Shown: piece after piece, positions 24,751-33,577 of the stretch
How the letters are laid out: the number at the start of each line of letters is the position of its first letter
Numbering within the stretch: position 1 is the stretch's first letter
Translations under genes and position numbers: made by a program
The notes under the pieces: generated by a model
Database searches by the model: none
What the model saw: the letters and a program-made list of their open reading frames with translations, nothing else
Told to the model about the DNA's origin: nothing
Assembly (NCBI GenBank): GCA_022573895.1
Contig: JACZTB010000013.1
Span: 1-38,478 of the forward strand
DNA: 38,478 nucleotides
Source of the DNA: Nitrososphaerota archaeon
Lineage (GTDB): Archaea; Thermoproteota; Nitrososphaeria; Nitrososphaerales; Nitrosopumilaceae
Reading direction: 5' to 3'

Positions 24751-25782
24751 ATGAAAACTCGATCAGCACTTTCTGCAGGTATTGTTGTAATTGTATTGTT
24801 GTCTGTATTGGGAATTCTCAGTTCTAGTGATACTACGCATGAAAATAAGATCCGTATTGCCTATTTTCCAAACATTGGTCATGCTATTCCAATAGTAGGA
24901 ATAGAAAAAGGATTTTTTGAAGAAAGCATTGGAGATCAAACTAAAATTGAAACCAGAGTTTTTGATAGCGGACCACAGGCCATAGAATCTCTATTTGCCA
25001 ATTCTATTGATCTTGCATATGTTGGACCCGGTCCTGCAATTAACGGATTTTTGAATTCAGATAATCACAACGTAAAGATTCTTGCAGGTGCTGCAAGTGG
25101 CGGTGCTAGCTTTATTGTTCATCCAAACTCTGAAATTAATTCAGTTTCTGACTTTGCAGGAAAAAAAATTGCCGCTCCTCAAATTGGTAACACACAAGAT
25201 GTATCACTACGTCATTATCTCTCTGAAAATGGATTGAGGCCAGCTGAAAAAGGAGGATCAGTAATTATTTATAATATTTCAAATCCTGATATCTATACCC
25301 TATTTGTAAAAGGAGATATTGATGGTGCATGGGTTCCAGAACCTTGGGCCACAATTTTAGAAACCGAACTTGCCGGAAAACGATTATTCTATGAAGAAGA
25401 ACTATGGCCAAACAAAGAATTTGCATCTGTTCTTTTAATTGCAAATGTAGATTATGTAGAAAAAAATCCAACAATCATTGCTAATTTTTTACAATCTCAT
25501 AACGAAACAGTAGCTTGGATTAATACAAATCCTATTGAAACTAGAATTGTCTTTAATGATTTTCTAAATTCACATTTTGGTCAATCTTTGTCTGATGATG
25601 TTGTGGATATCGCATTATCTAATCTTGTAATTACTGCAGATCCTTTGAGTGATTCTGTTTATTCCTTTGCTGAAAAAGCTGACGCTCTAGGATATTTGGG
25701 AAGAAACAGTTACAACTTATCTGGAATTTTTTATTATTTTGATTCAAATTCTAGTTTGGAGGTTGAGAACATAGATGACTAA
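24751..25782 (+). CDS. ABC transporter substrate-binding protein (NitT/TauT type)
   Basis: The 343-residue protein has an N-terminal hydrophobic segment (about 8-24) that acts as a signal or membrane anchor; there is no lipoprotein cysteine. The rest is an SsuA/TauA/NMT1-like binding protein: IRIAYFPNIGHAIPIVGIEKGFFEE at the start of the mature part is written in this family as the first ligand-contact strand, and LAYVGPGPAINGF and DGAWVPEPWAT follow. Relatives bind sulfonates, nitrate, taurine or thiamine precursors, so the ligand is open. The promoter predicts a leaderless message. It is first of three coupled genes. Confidence 0.85.
   Translation: MKTRSALSAGIVVIVLLSVLGILSSSDTTHENKIRIAYFPNIGHAIPIVGIEKGFFEESIGDQTKIETRVFDSGPQAIESLFANSIDLAYVGPGPAINGFLNSDNHNVKILAGAASGGASFIVHPNSEINSVSDFAGKKIAAPQIGNTQDVSLRHYLSENGLRPAEKGGSVIIYNISNPDIYTLFVKGDIDGAWVPEPWATILETELAGKRLFYEEELWPNKEFASVLLIANVDYVEKNPTIIANFLQSHNETVAWINTNPIETRIVFNDFLNSHFGQSLSDDVVDIALSNLVITADPLSDSVYSFAEKADALGYLGRNSYNLSGIFYYFDSNSSLEVENIDD
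25758..25763 (+). promoter_or_regulatory. Shine-Dalgarno sequence of the ABC ATPase gene
   Basis: GGAGGT lies 11 bases before the ATG at 25775, inside the end of the preceding gene. It decides the ATPase start. Confidence 0.6.
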
Positions 25783-26539
25783 ACTAGAAGCAAAAAATAT
25801 TGTAAAGTACTTTTATCATGACTCTCACAAACTTGAGGCACTAGGAGGAATTAACCTAAAAGTTGAGGCTGGTGATTTTGTATGTTTGATAGGTCCATCA
25901 GGGTGTGGTAAATCGACATTTTTACGAATAATTGCAGGCTTGGAGAAACCTGATGAGGGACAAATTATGTTTGATGGTCATCCCATAACTGAGACTGGAC
26001 CTGAAAGGATTATGATATTTCAAGAGGGTGCTTTATTTCCGTGGCTTAAGGTTCAAGATAATGTTGAATTTGGATTAAAGATGGCTGGTATTCCAAAAAA
26101 CGAGCGAGCAAAGATATCCAATAGATTTCTGGATATGATGCAACTAACAAAATTTGCAGATTCTTACACTTATCAACTTTCAACTGGAATGAAACAGCGT
26201 GTAGCTATTGCTAGAGCACTTGTGATGGATCCTGATGTATTGTTGATGGATGAACCCTTTGCAGCACTTGATGCACAAACTCGCGATTTGTTATTAGTTG
26301 AGATGCAGCTAATTTGGGAAAAGACAAAGAAAACAATTTTATTTGTAACTCATAATGTTACAGAAGCTACAGTTCTTGGAAACAAAATAGTTATTTTCAG
26401 CAACCGTCCATCAATTATCAAAAAACAATTTGAAAATAATTCTCCACGGCCTAGAGTTACTGAAGATGAATCACTACTCAAACTCCAACAAGATATCTTA
26501 GCAGAACTTAGACCTGAAGTAAAGAAAAGTAGAGGATGA
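25775..26539 (+). CDS. ABC transporter ATPase (SsuB/TauB type)
   Basis: The 254-residue protein powers import. Motifs in order: Walker A GPSGCGKST (about 38), Q-loop MIFQEGALFPWL, signature LSTGMKQRVAIARAL, Walker B VLLMDEPFAALD and switch histidine FVTHN. The signature reads LSTGM where most relatives have LSGGM, a small but tolerated change. It overlaps the binding-protein gene by eight bases and the permease gene by four (ATGA), so the three subunits are made together. Confidence 0.92.
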   Translation: MTKLEAKNIVKYFYHDSHKLEALGGINLKVEAGDFVCLIGPSGCGKSTFLRIIAGLEKPDEGQIMFDGHPITETGPERIMIFQEGALFPWLKVQDNVEFGLKMAGIPKNERAKISNRFLDMMQLTKFADSYTYQLSTGMKQRVAIARALVMDPDVLLMDEPFAALDAQTRDLLLVEMQLIWEKTKKTILFVTHNVTEATVLGNKIVIFSNRPSIIKKQFENNSPRPRVTEDESLLKLQQDILAELRPEVKKSRG

Positions 26540-27303
26540 TTATGATGGGAAAAAATTTCATACCTCATAGAATTGCATTTTATATTGGAATTATTGTAAT
26601 TTGGCAAATTATTTCAATGGTGGGAGTTTGGCCTGATAATATTTTTCCATCGCCATATGAAGTAGCTGAAGACTTGGCATATGGTGCAGCAGATGGTAGT
26701 TTGTTTTATGGAATTGCAACTAGCATGTGGAGATTATCTATTGGACTGACAATTGCAATTGCTGGTGGAGTCGTCTTAGGAATTTTCATGGCAAGAGTTG
26801 AAGTAATCAATCAAACTGTTGGTTCTCTAGTTTTAGGGTTGCAATCAATTCCTTCAGTTGCATGGGTTCCACTCGCAATTCTTTGGTTTGGACTAACAGA
26901 TGCTGGTATTATCTTTGTTACTGCAATTGGGGCAATTTTTGCAGTTACAATCAATACCTACACTGGAGTCAAAAACATTGATCCTCACTATATTGAAGCT
27001 GCAAGAAATATGGGTGCAAAAGGTGGTCAACTAATTACTGCTGTGTTGATACCTGCAGCATTTCCATACATGATTTCTGGCTTCAAACAGGGTTGGGCAT
27101 TTGCATGGAGAGGCGTAATTGGTGCTGAACTGTTATTTTCTTTCCTAGGACTAGGATTTCTGCTTAATGCAGGACGATCTCTTAATGATGTCTCCCAAGT
27201 CATTTCAATAATGATTGTAATAATGGGTATTGGTCTTGTAATTGATAGTGTTGTCTTCAAAAGACTCGAAGACAAAGTAATGTCCAGATGGGGATTGAGA
27301 TAA
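26536..27303 (+). CDS. ABC transporter permease (SsuC/TauC type)
   Basis: The 255-residue membrane protein has about six transmembrane helices. The cytoplasmic coupling loop is recognisable as EAARNMGAKGGQLITAVLIPAAFPYMISGFKQ, of the EAA family, which docks on the ATPase. It forms a homodimeric channel with the preceding ATPase. Three methionines crowd the N-terminus (MIMMGKN); the first, overlapping the ATPase stop, is chosen. The end is 14 bases from the convergent MFS gene. Confidence 0.9.
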   Translation: MIMMGKNFIPHRIAFYIGIIVIWQIISMVGVWPDNIFPSPYEVAEDLAYGAADGSLFYGIATSMWRLSIGLTIAIAGGVVLGIFMARVEVINQTVGSLVLGLQSIPSVAWVPLAILWFGLTDAGIIFVTAIGAIFAVTINTYTGVKNIDPHYIEAARNMGAKGGQLITAVLIPAAFPYMISGFKQGWAFAWRGVIGAELLFSFLGLGFLLNAGRSLNDVSQVISIMIVIMGIGLVIDSVVFKRLEDKVMSRWGLR

Positions 27304-27317
27304 TCTCAACAATAATT

Positions 27318-28430
27318 TTATTTTTTTACCTTTATTGATACTACAAACGCACATACAATTATAGCAATTGCAAAATACATGACTGGAATAAAGCCAAATG
27401 TAAATGCAATACTTCCTCCAATTACAGGACCAACTACTGACGCAATTGATAATGTAGAGCTGAAAATTCCAGTTGATGTGGAACGTGGATTGTTCTTCAT
27501 TAAATGAAAGTTTCCTCCAATGAACAAAAATGCCCAAGTTCCCCCAACAAGTGCCATAAACGGCATTGCCATCCACCAGTCTGTAATCATTGATAATCCT
27601 ACAAATACAAATACAGTACAACCAATTCCAATTTTGAATTTAGTTATATCTGAAATATTAATTCTACTTGCCATCAAGTTCATCAAGATAAATGCAGTCA
27701 ATGTATTTGCAACATACACAATTGATATCTGATAAAGTTCTGCACCTAACTTTTCCATTAACATTATTGGAAGAATAGTCCACACAGATGCAGCTCCGAT
27801 ATGTCTTAGTAATAATGACAAGAATAGAAACTTGTTTTTTGAAATAATTTTCTTTGTAGTTCCTGGTTCTAACTCTTTTTTTTGTGTTGGGTTTGGTAAC
27901 TTGATTGTAAACATTAATCCAATGATGAATGAAGCTGCACTAATCAAGAAAATCAACTTTAAATCATTTGTAAATCCGGCTGCTACAATTCCTGCAAGCC
28001 ATCCTAATGCATGGAATGAAATTACAGTTGCAGCTCTCTTTTTCTGAACATTTATCTCATATGTGTATGCAATCATTGCAGGAACCATAATTCCACTTGT
28101 AATTCCTGCTCCTATTCTTGCCAGAAATAACAAAGTCATGTCATCTGCAAAATAATGTAATCCAAAGACTACTGCGCATCCAATGAAGCCAATTCTGATG
28201 AATTTGAGTCTGATTCCCTTCTTGTCTGAATGTCTGCCAAAATAAATTTCAGATAAAATCTGAGCAAAGCTAAATGAGGCTATCAGAAGACCAATCTCAA
28301 AGATAGACTCTGTAACACCTTTTGCAATAATAGGCATGAATACAAAGACAATTGCGATTCCAGCATGCTGAAAAAAGATTGCACTACGAACTAAATTGTT
28401 TATTTGCAGCTTTAGCATAAATCTACACAA
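27318..28430 (-). CDS. Major facilitator superfamily transporter 2
   Basis: A 370-residue protein with about twelve transmembrane helices and an MFS A-motif-like loop after the second helix (YFGRHSDKKGIRLKFI). Substrate unknown; it is not closely similar to the MFS protein at 2689-3843. An ATG at residue 5 (28418) is also possible and would start at MLKLQINNLV. It is transcribed alone, convergent with the ABC importer and divergent from the methionine synthase genes. Confidence 0.83.
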   Translation of the reverse strand: MCRFMLKLQINNLVRSAIFFQHAGIAIVFVFMPIIAKGVTESIFEIGLLIASFSFAQILSEIYFGRHSDKKGIRLKFIRIGFIGCAVVFGLHYFADDMTLLFLARIGAGITSGIMVPAMIAYTYEINVQKKRAATVISFHALGWLAGIVAAGFTNDLKLIFLISAASFIIGLMFTIKLPNPTQKKELEPGTTKKIISKNKFLFLSLLLRHIGAASVWTILPIMLMEKLGAELYQISIVYVANTLTAFILMNLMASRINISDITKFKIGIGCTVFVFVGLSMITDWWMAMPFMALVGGTWAFLFIGGNFHLMKNNPRSTSTGIFSSTLSIASVVGPVIGGSIAFTFGFIPVMYFAIAIIVCAFVVSIKVKK

Positions 28431-28530
28431 AATTACATTTTACCTAATTTCAACATACGTATCAATCACCTTACTGTTTGTGGATTTTTCTGAAAAGAGT
28501 TAAACTATGTTATGACATTTTGAAATTAAA

Positions 28531-29493
28531 TTGACAGAAAAAGAACCATTTTTAGATGCATTGCAAAATAGAATCTTACTTTTTGATGGCGCAATGGGAA
28601 CTGAAATTCAAAAGTATGATCCAAAACCAGAAGACTTTCCAAACAATCAAGATGGTTTTAATGATGGTTTAGTGTTGACACATCCAGAATGGATTAAAGA
28701 GATTCACCGAAATTATTTGGATGCAGGAGCTGATTGTATTGAAACAAACTCTTTTGGTTCAAATAAAATAAAATTAGAGGAATATGGTTTTGGTGATCAG
28801 ACAGTTGATTTTAATAAAAAAATTGCACAACTAGCATCTGAGGTTTGTGAAGAATATTCAGATGAACCACGATATGTGATTGGCTCTATGGGCCCATCAG
28901 GGTTTCTTCCTAGTTCAACTGATCCTGACTTGGGACGAAAACCCCTTGATGAAATTAAAGAAGCATTTGAGCTACAAGCAGAAGGGTTGATTCTTGGAGG
29001 TGTTGACGCATTACTGATTGAAACAAGTCAAGATGTCTTAGAAATAAAATTAGTAATTGAGGCATGTCATAGTGCCATAGAAAAGACTGGAAAGAAGGTT
29101 CCAATCATTTCTAATACTACTTTGGATCAATACGGAAAAATGTTACTTGGAACAAATATCCAAGCTGCGTACACAACTGTTTCTCAAATGGGGATTGATG
29201 TGTTTGGATTGAATTGCTCAACTGGTCCGATTGAGATGACCCCAAGTGTACGGTGGCTAGATGAACAAAATGAACATAGTCTCTTGGTAGTTCCAAATGC
29301 AGGTATGCCTGAAAATCAAGGAGGAAAAGCAGTCTACAAGATGACTCCTAAAAAGATGAGTGATGCATTAGGTGATTTTCTTGATAAATACAAAAAAGTA
29401 CGAATCATTGGCGGCTGTTGTGGAACAAATCCTGAACACATCAAAGCTCTAAGAAAAGTAATTGACGAAAAAGCCAACTCTCTCAAGGGTTAA
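28531..29493 (+). CDS. metH: Methionine synthase, homocysteine-binding module (split MetH)
   Basis: A 320-residue protein equal to the first domain of cobalamin-dependent methionine synthase. It starts RILLFDGAMGTEIQ and has the zinc-binding cysteines in LNCSTGP and GGCCGTNPEH. It activates homocysteine as a zinc thiolate for methylation by methylcobalamin bound to the next gene product. The start is TTG at 28531; ATG codons further in would remove family sequence. A TATA-like TTAAACTAT (about 28500) suits a leaderless message. On its own it could be read as a homocysteine or betaine S-methyltransferase, but the adjacent gene completes MetH. Confidence 0.88.
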   Translation: MTEKEPFLDALQNRILLFDGAMGTEIQKYDPKPEDFPNNQDGFNDGLVLTHPEWIKEIHRNYLDAGADCIETNSFGSNKIKLEEYGFGDQTVDFNKKIAQLASEVCEEYSDEPRYVIGSMGPSGFLPSSTDPDLGRKPLDEIKEAFELQAEGLILGGVDALLIETSQDVLEIKLVIEACHSAIEKTGKKVPIISNTTLDQYGKMLLGTNIQAAYTTVSQMGIDVFGLNCSTGPIEMTPSVRWLDEQNEHSLLVVPNAGMPENQGGKAVYKMTPKKMSDALGDFLDKYKKVRIIGGCCGTNPEHIKALRKVIDEKANSLKG

Positions 29494-29525
29494 GTATTTA
29501 GAAAAACTGAGATGATTTTATAATA

Positions 29526-32024
29526 TTGACTATTCCTCGAGTAAGTTCTGCACTAAAAGCAGTTGATCTAAAACAGATTCCTACCCCTCTAATCATTGGA
29601 GAGAGAATTAACACACAAGGTTCTCGTAAAGCAAAACAACTAGTTCTTGCTGATGACTATGATGGTTTAGTTAATTTGGCAAGAGTCCAAGTTGAAGATG
29701 GTGCCCATTGTCTTGATGTTTGTGTTGCAACTACAGAACGTTCTGATGAACGAGAGTTTATGTTGAATCTTGTAAAAAGATTAAGCTTTGAAATTGATGC
29801 ACCTCTTGTAATTGATTCAACTGATCCTGAGGTTATTGAAGCATCAATAAAACAAATTCCTGGCAGACCAATAATTAATTCAATTAATCTTGAAGGTGAT
29901 GGAAGTAGATTTGAAAAGTTAGCACCACTGATGGCAAAGTATGGATTACCTTCTATTGCATTGTGCATTGGACCGAATGGGATGGCAAAAACCCCCCAAC
30001 AAAAGGTAGAAACTGCTGAACTCCTTTATGAAACTGGAAAAAAATATGGATTAAAAATAGAACAATTTATTTTTGATGTTCTTACATTTACTTTAGCTAC
30101 TGGTGAAGATGAATTTCTTGATGCAGGAAAAAATACTCTAGAAGGAATTCGTCTTGTTAAAGCAAAATTTCCAAACTCGTTTACTACATTAGGCCTCAGC
30201 AACATCAGCTTTGGTCTTGCTCCATATGCAAGAAAAATTATCAATTCAGTATTTCTGTATCATGCTCTAAAGTCAGGACTTGATACAGTTATTGTAAATG
30301 CTAAAGAGATTATTCCTTATGGTGAGATTGATGAAAAGGAGAAAAAACTTACAGAAGATTTAATTTTTAACACCCATCCAAATGCATTGTCTGAATTAAT
30401 CTCCTATTTTGAAAAGATAGGTACAAAAAATGGTACTTCTGCAAAAAAGGTCGACGTTGATCCTTCTTGGCCTCCTGGAAAGCGTGCTTACTTTAGAATT
30501 CTAAATAGACTAAAAAATGGTATTCAAAATGATGTTGTATCTGCAATTGCAGAAAAGCTAGGTAAAAATGAATTAATCAAAGACAACAACGGAATTTTGT
30601 CTTTGGATGCTACTCCCGAAGTTACACACGATGGTGCAATTCAAACTCTCAATGATGACTTGCTTCCTGCAATGAAAGAGGTTGGTGACAAATTTGGTGC
30701 AGGAGAATTAATCTTACCGTTTGTTCTCAAATCAGCTGAATGTATGAAAGCTGCAGTTGATGAACTTGAAAAGTATTTGTTAAAAAAAGAGGGAGTAAGT
30801 AAGGGTAAGCTTGTTTTGGGGACAGTTTATGGTGACGTGCATGATATTGGGAAAAATCTGGTAAAGACAATCTTTCAAAATAACGGTTACACAGTATATG
30901 ATTTAGGAAAACAAGTTCCATTACAAAAATTTTTAGAAAAAATTGATGAAGTTAATCCTGATGCTATAGGCTTGTCTGCATTATTGGTTTCAACTTCAAA
31001 GCAGATGCAGTTTTTCGTAGAACATGCAAGAAAAAATAAAATGACACTTCCAATTCTTTGTGGGGGGGCTGCAATTAACACTAATTACATTAATAGAATT
31101 GCAAAAGCAGATGGAATCTACGAACCTGGTGTATTTTACTGCAATACAATGTTTGAGGGACTCAAAACAATGGATGTTTTGGTTTCAGATGAAAAACCAA
31201 AACTTTTAGCTACATGGAAAGAAAAGATAGAAAATTGGAAAGAAAAAACTGTAGCTTCAATAGATTCTGCTAACATTCCTAAGAGTGACATTAAACCCGT
31301 TAAGGCTTCAACCTCTAAAAGTATTGGAGAGCCGATCCGTCTAAAGGCTGATCAAATAAAGATGGACGAAGTTTGGGAAATGATTGACAAAAAATCATTG
31401 TTCAAGTTATCTTGGGGTCTTAGGGGGAAAGCCGGCTCTGAATCTGAGGAAGAACATAAAGATTTGTTAAACCAATGGAAGATTCGAATTATAAGAGAAA
31501 AACTCTTCGAGCCTGAGATTGTCTATGGATACTTTAGATGTCACAATAAAGATAGAAAATTACTTGTTGAAAATCCTACAGGTGATGATGTAGAATTTGA
31601 TTTTCCACGTTCTTCAAAACTCGAACATCTCTGTCTGACTGATTATTTTGGAGAAGATGACATTGTTGCATTCCAATCTGTAACTGTAGGCAACAAAGTA
31701 GTTGAAATAATTGAACAATGGAACAAAGAAGACAAGTATACTGATGCTTACTATCTACATGGATTAGCAGTTGAAATAGCAGAAGCCTTGGCAGAATGGA
31801 TTAACCAAAAAATTAAATCTGAACTGAACCTAGAACAAGGTGGACTAAGATACAGCTGGGGATTTCCTAGCTGTCCTGACGTATCACAACACCATTTAGT
31901 TTGGAAACTTTTGCAACCAGAAAAATCTGGAATGACATTAACTGAATCTGGCCAAATTATTCCTGAACAATCAACTGCGGCAATTGTCATTCATCATCCA
32001 AAAGCAAAATACTTTGTACTTTAA
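29526..32024 (+). CDS. metH: Methionine synthase, folate-, cobalamin- and activation modules (split MetH)
   Basis: An 832-residue protein with the remaining MetH domains in order. The pterin-binding barrel (about 20-290, LIIGERINTQGSRKAKQLV) comes first. The helical cap and cobalamin domain follow, with the cobalt-ligand motif DVHDIG at about 436-441 in GTVYGDVHDIGKNLV. The SAM-dependent reactivation domain (about 610-832, ending in RYSWGFPSCPD) is last. It moves a methyl group from methyl-tetrahydrofolate/pterin to cobalamin and on to homocysteine. The start is TTG at 29526, with GAGATGAT nine bases upstream as ribosome site; the frame is closed just before it. The 3' end overlaps the convergent MetF-like gene by four bases. 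Confidence 0.92.
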   Translation: MTIPRVSSALKAVDLKQIPTPLIIGERINTQGSRKAKQLVLADDYDGLVNLARVQVEDGAHCLDVCVATTERSDEREFMLNLVKRLSFEIDAPLVIDSTDPEVIEASIKQIPGRPIINSINLEGDGSRFEKLAPLMAKYGLPSIALCIGPNGMAKTPQQKVETAELLYETGKKYGLKIEQFIFDVLTFTLATGEDEFLDAGKNTLEGIRLVKAKFPNSFTTLGLSNISFGLAPYARKIINSVFLYHALKSGLDTVIVNAKEIIPYGEIDEKEKKLTEDLIFNTHPNALSELISYFEKIGTKNGTSAKKVDVDPSWPPGKRAYFRILNRLKNGIQNDVVSAIAEKLGKNELIKDNNGILSLDATPEVTHDGAIQTLNDDLLPAMKEVGDKFGAGELILPFVLKSAECMKAAVDELEKYLLKKEGVSKGKLVLGTVYGDVHDIGKNLVKTIFQNNGYTVYDLGKQVPLQKFLEKIDEVNPDAIGLSALLVSTSKQMQFFVEHARKNKMTLPILCGGAAINTNYINRIAKADGIYEPGVFYCNTMFEGLKTMDVLVSDEKPKLLATWKEKIENWKEKTVASIDSANIPKSDIKPVKASTSKSIGEPIRLKADQIKMDEVWEMIDKKSLFKLSWGLRGKAGSESEEEHKDLLNQWKIRIIREKLFEPEIVYGYFRCHNKDRKLLVENPTGDDVEFDFPRSSKLEHLCLTDYFGEDDIVAFQSVTVGNKVVEIIEQWNKEDKYTDAYYLHGLAVEIAEALAEWINQKIKSELNLEQGGLRYSWGFPSCPDVSQHHLVWKLLQPEKSGMTLTESGQIIPEQSTAAIVIHHPKAKYFVL

Positions 32025-32758
32025 CTAAATGATTTTTCTAAAAATTCATTCAAGCCTTTAAAATCATTAGGTGATGTGATCAACACATCTCCTGTAATTT
32101 TATGCACATCTTTTACAAATTTTTCAAACTCCTGACTGTATGATGAAAACTCTAAATTCAAAAATTTAGCAGATTTTTGATTTTTTTCAGAAGGAAATAA
32201 GATGATTGGAATTACTGAAAATCCTTTTAGATTGTCAGAGAGATTTTGCACTTGTTCTATATTTTGAATCACCTGTGTTATGAATCCCTTAGGATTTGCT
32301 TCTAATTTTTTTCTAATTTTAGAAAAATTGGGTTTATTTGAAATTGAAAGATACAAATCAATTTTTGAATCAATGCCTTGTTCTCCAAGTCTCTTTACAA
32401 TTGTACTTGGAATCTGACCCAAATCTGGTTTCCCTGTTTGTGATGGGTCACCCATGAGTAACAAAATTCCTGAAAAGCCTACGGAGATATAATTCTCTAC
32501 AAACTCTGAAATCTCTTTTTCGCTCTTGTCTCTAACTCTTAGACTAACTGTAATTGGAATATCTGGAATTTCTTTTCTAATGATCTTTCCAACTTGAATT
32601 GGTGCTACTCTTTGAAATCCTAACACATTTTCAGTAAGATGTATTGCATCACATTTTTTTGAAATAATTTTTATTTTTTCGATAAATTTTACAATTGATT
32701 CATTTGTATCCACATCAGACAAAATCTTAGGTGGATTAGCTTCATACCTGATTGTCAT
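32021..32758 (-). CDS. MetF-like methylenetetrahydrofolate reductase family protein
   Basis: The 245-residue protein begins TIRYEANPPKILSDVD, the family start in which the Glu acts in catalysis, and has CDAIHLTENVLG and ILLLMGDPSQTGKPDLGQ, the flavin/folate-binding parts of the MetF barrel. MetF supplies methyl-tetrahydrofolate, the donor for the methionine synthase encoded convergently. It is shorter than typical MetF (about 290) and divergent at the C-terminal half. Because thaumarchaea may use modified pterins, the precise cofactor is open. A TATA-like GTTTTAAC lies about 27 bases upstream. Confidence 0.7.
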   Translation of the reverse strand: MTIRYEANPPKILSDVDTNESIVKFIEKIKIISKKCDAIHLTENVLGFQRVAPIQVGKIIRKEIPDIPITVSLRVRDKSEKEISEFVENYISVGFSGILLLMGDPSQTGKPDLGQIPSTIVKRLGEQGIDSKIDLYLSISNKPNFSKIRKKLEANPKGFITQVIQNIEQVQNLSDNLKGFSVIPIILFPSEKNQKSAKFLNLEFSSYSQEFEKFVKDVHKITGDVLITSPNDFKGLNEFLEKSFS

Positions 32759-32832
32759 ATTGTCATTTTTTCTATCCTTGGTTAAAACCTTTGAATACCA
32801 AAATCAATATGGAATTGTAGGAAAGAAACAAG

Positions 32833-33381
32833 ATGCTTTTAGAAGATTTAAAACCAATACTTTCAAGATCCATAAACCCTATGATAAAAACTGATGGACA
32901 ATACAAATTGGCATCAGTTCTTGTAATAATTTATGGTAAAGAACCAATTGTTATAATGACTGAAAAACCTAAACATATGAAATTTCATGCAGGCGAAATT
33001 TCATTTCCTGGTGGAAAATTAGATGCTGATGATTCAGATCTCTTAGAAACAGCATTACGTGAAACAAATGAAGAAATTGGACTTGAAATTACAAAAGAAC
33101 AGGTAACTGGTCAACTGGAACCTGTTGTTACTTTGAATTCTGGTTTTTTGATTTTACCTTTCGTCTCAGTTATTGATGAGATTCCAACACTTGCAGCAAA
33201 CTCTGAAGTTGAAAAAATTTTTCATATTAAACTAGAACCCTTTTTGAAAACAATGGCAAATGATCCAAATCCATCTCACAACATCATTCAAGAAATGTAC
33301 ACTTTTGAATATCAAAACCAAATAGTGTGGGGTGCTTCTGCTAGAATTCTAAGACAAATAAAGAATCTTCTAAAACCCTGA
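32833..33381 (+). CDS. Nudix hydrolase (CoA pyrophosphatase-like)
   Basis: The 182-residue protein has a Nudix box in FHAGEISFPGGKLDADDSDL followed by LETALRETNEEIGLEI, where the REXXEE metal-binding glutamates are present as RETNEE. The preceding HAGEISFPGGK is typical of the CoA-pyrophosphatase branch, which splits CoA into phosphopantetheine and 3',5'-ADP. A CoA-related role would sit well with the CoA-based carbon fixation of these organisms, but substrates of Nudix proteins are hard to read from sequence. It starts at ATG 32833. Confidence 0.82.
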   Translation: MLLEDLKPILSRSINPMIKTDGQYKLASVLVIIYGKEPIVIMTEKPKHMKFHAGEISFPGGKLDADDSDLLETALRETNEEIGLEITKEQVTGQLEPVVTLNSGFLILPFVSVIDEIPTLAANSEVEKIFHIKLEPFLKTMANDPNPSHNIIQEMYTFEYQNQIVWGASARILRQIKNLLKP

Positions 33382-33386
33382 GATTC

Positions 33387-33395
33387 ATTTAAAAA
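33387..33395 (+). promoter_or_regulatory. TATA box for the eL39-eL31 operon
   Basis: ATTTAAAAA is centred about 28 bases before the eL39 ATG at 33419, predicting a leaderless ribosomal-protein message. Confidence 0.5.
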
Positions 33396-33418
33396 GAGCT
33401 CTTCGTGCCTGAAAATCT

Positions 33419-33577
33419 ATGGCCGCACGCAAGTCTTCTCCAAGAAAGATTCGACTACTAAAAAAAACAAAGCAGGCAGTACCTGTACCAGCTTGGATAA
33501 TTCTCAAAACAAAGCGAGATGTTAGAACAAATCCAAAACGTAGAGCTTGGAGATCAACTGATGTGGAGGTAGGATAG
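33419..33577 (+). CDS. rpl39e: Ribosomal protein eL39
   Basis: A 52-residue, strongly basic protein. It begins MAARKSSPRKIRLLKKTKQA and continues VPAWIILKTKRDVRTNPKRR to a final AWRSTDVEVG; the motif PAWIILKT...NPKRRxWR is that of eL39, which lies in the exit tunnel of the large subunit. The stop codon TAG directly abuts the eL31 ATG. This eL39-eL31 order is common in archaea. Confidence 0.95.
   Translation: MAARKSSPRKIRLLKKTKQAVPVPAWIILKTKRDVRTNPKRRAWRSTDVEVG

Noticed and set aside
29516-29525. TTTTATAATA just before the second metH gene looks like a TATA box
   Set aside because: It touches the start codon at 29526; a TATA box must be about 25 bases from the transcription start, so it cannot serve this gene without losing its start.
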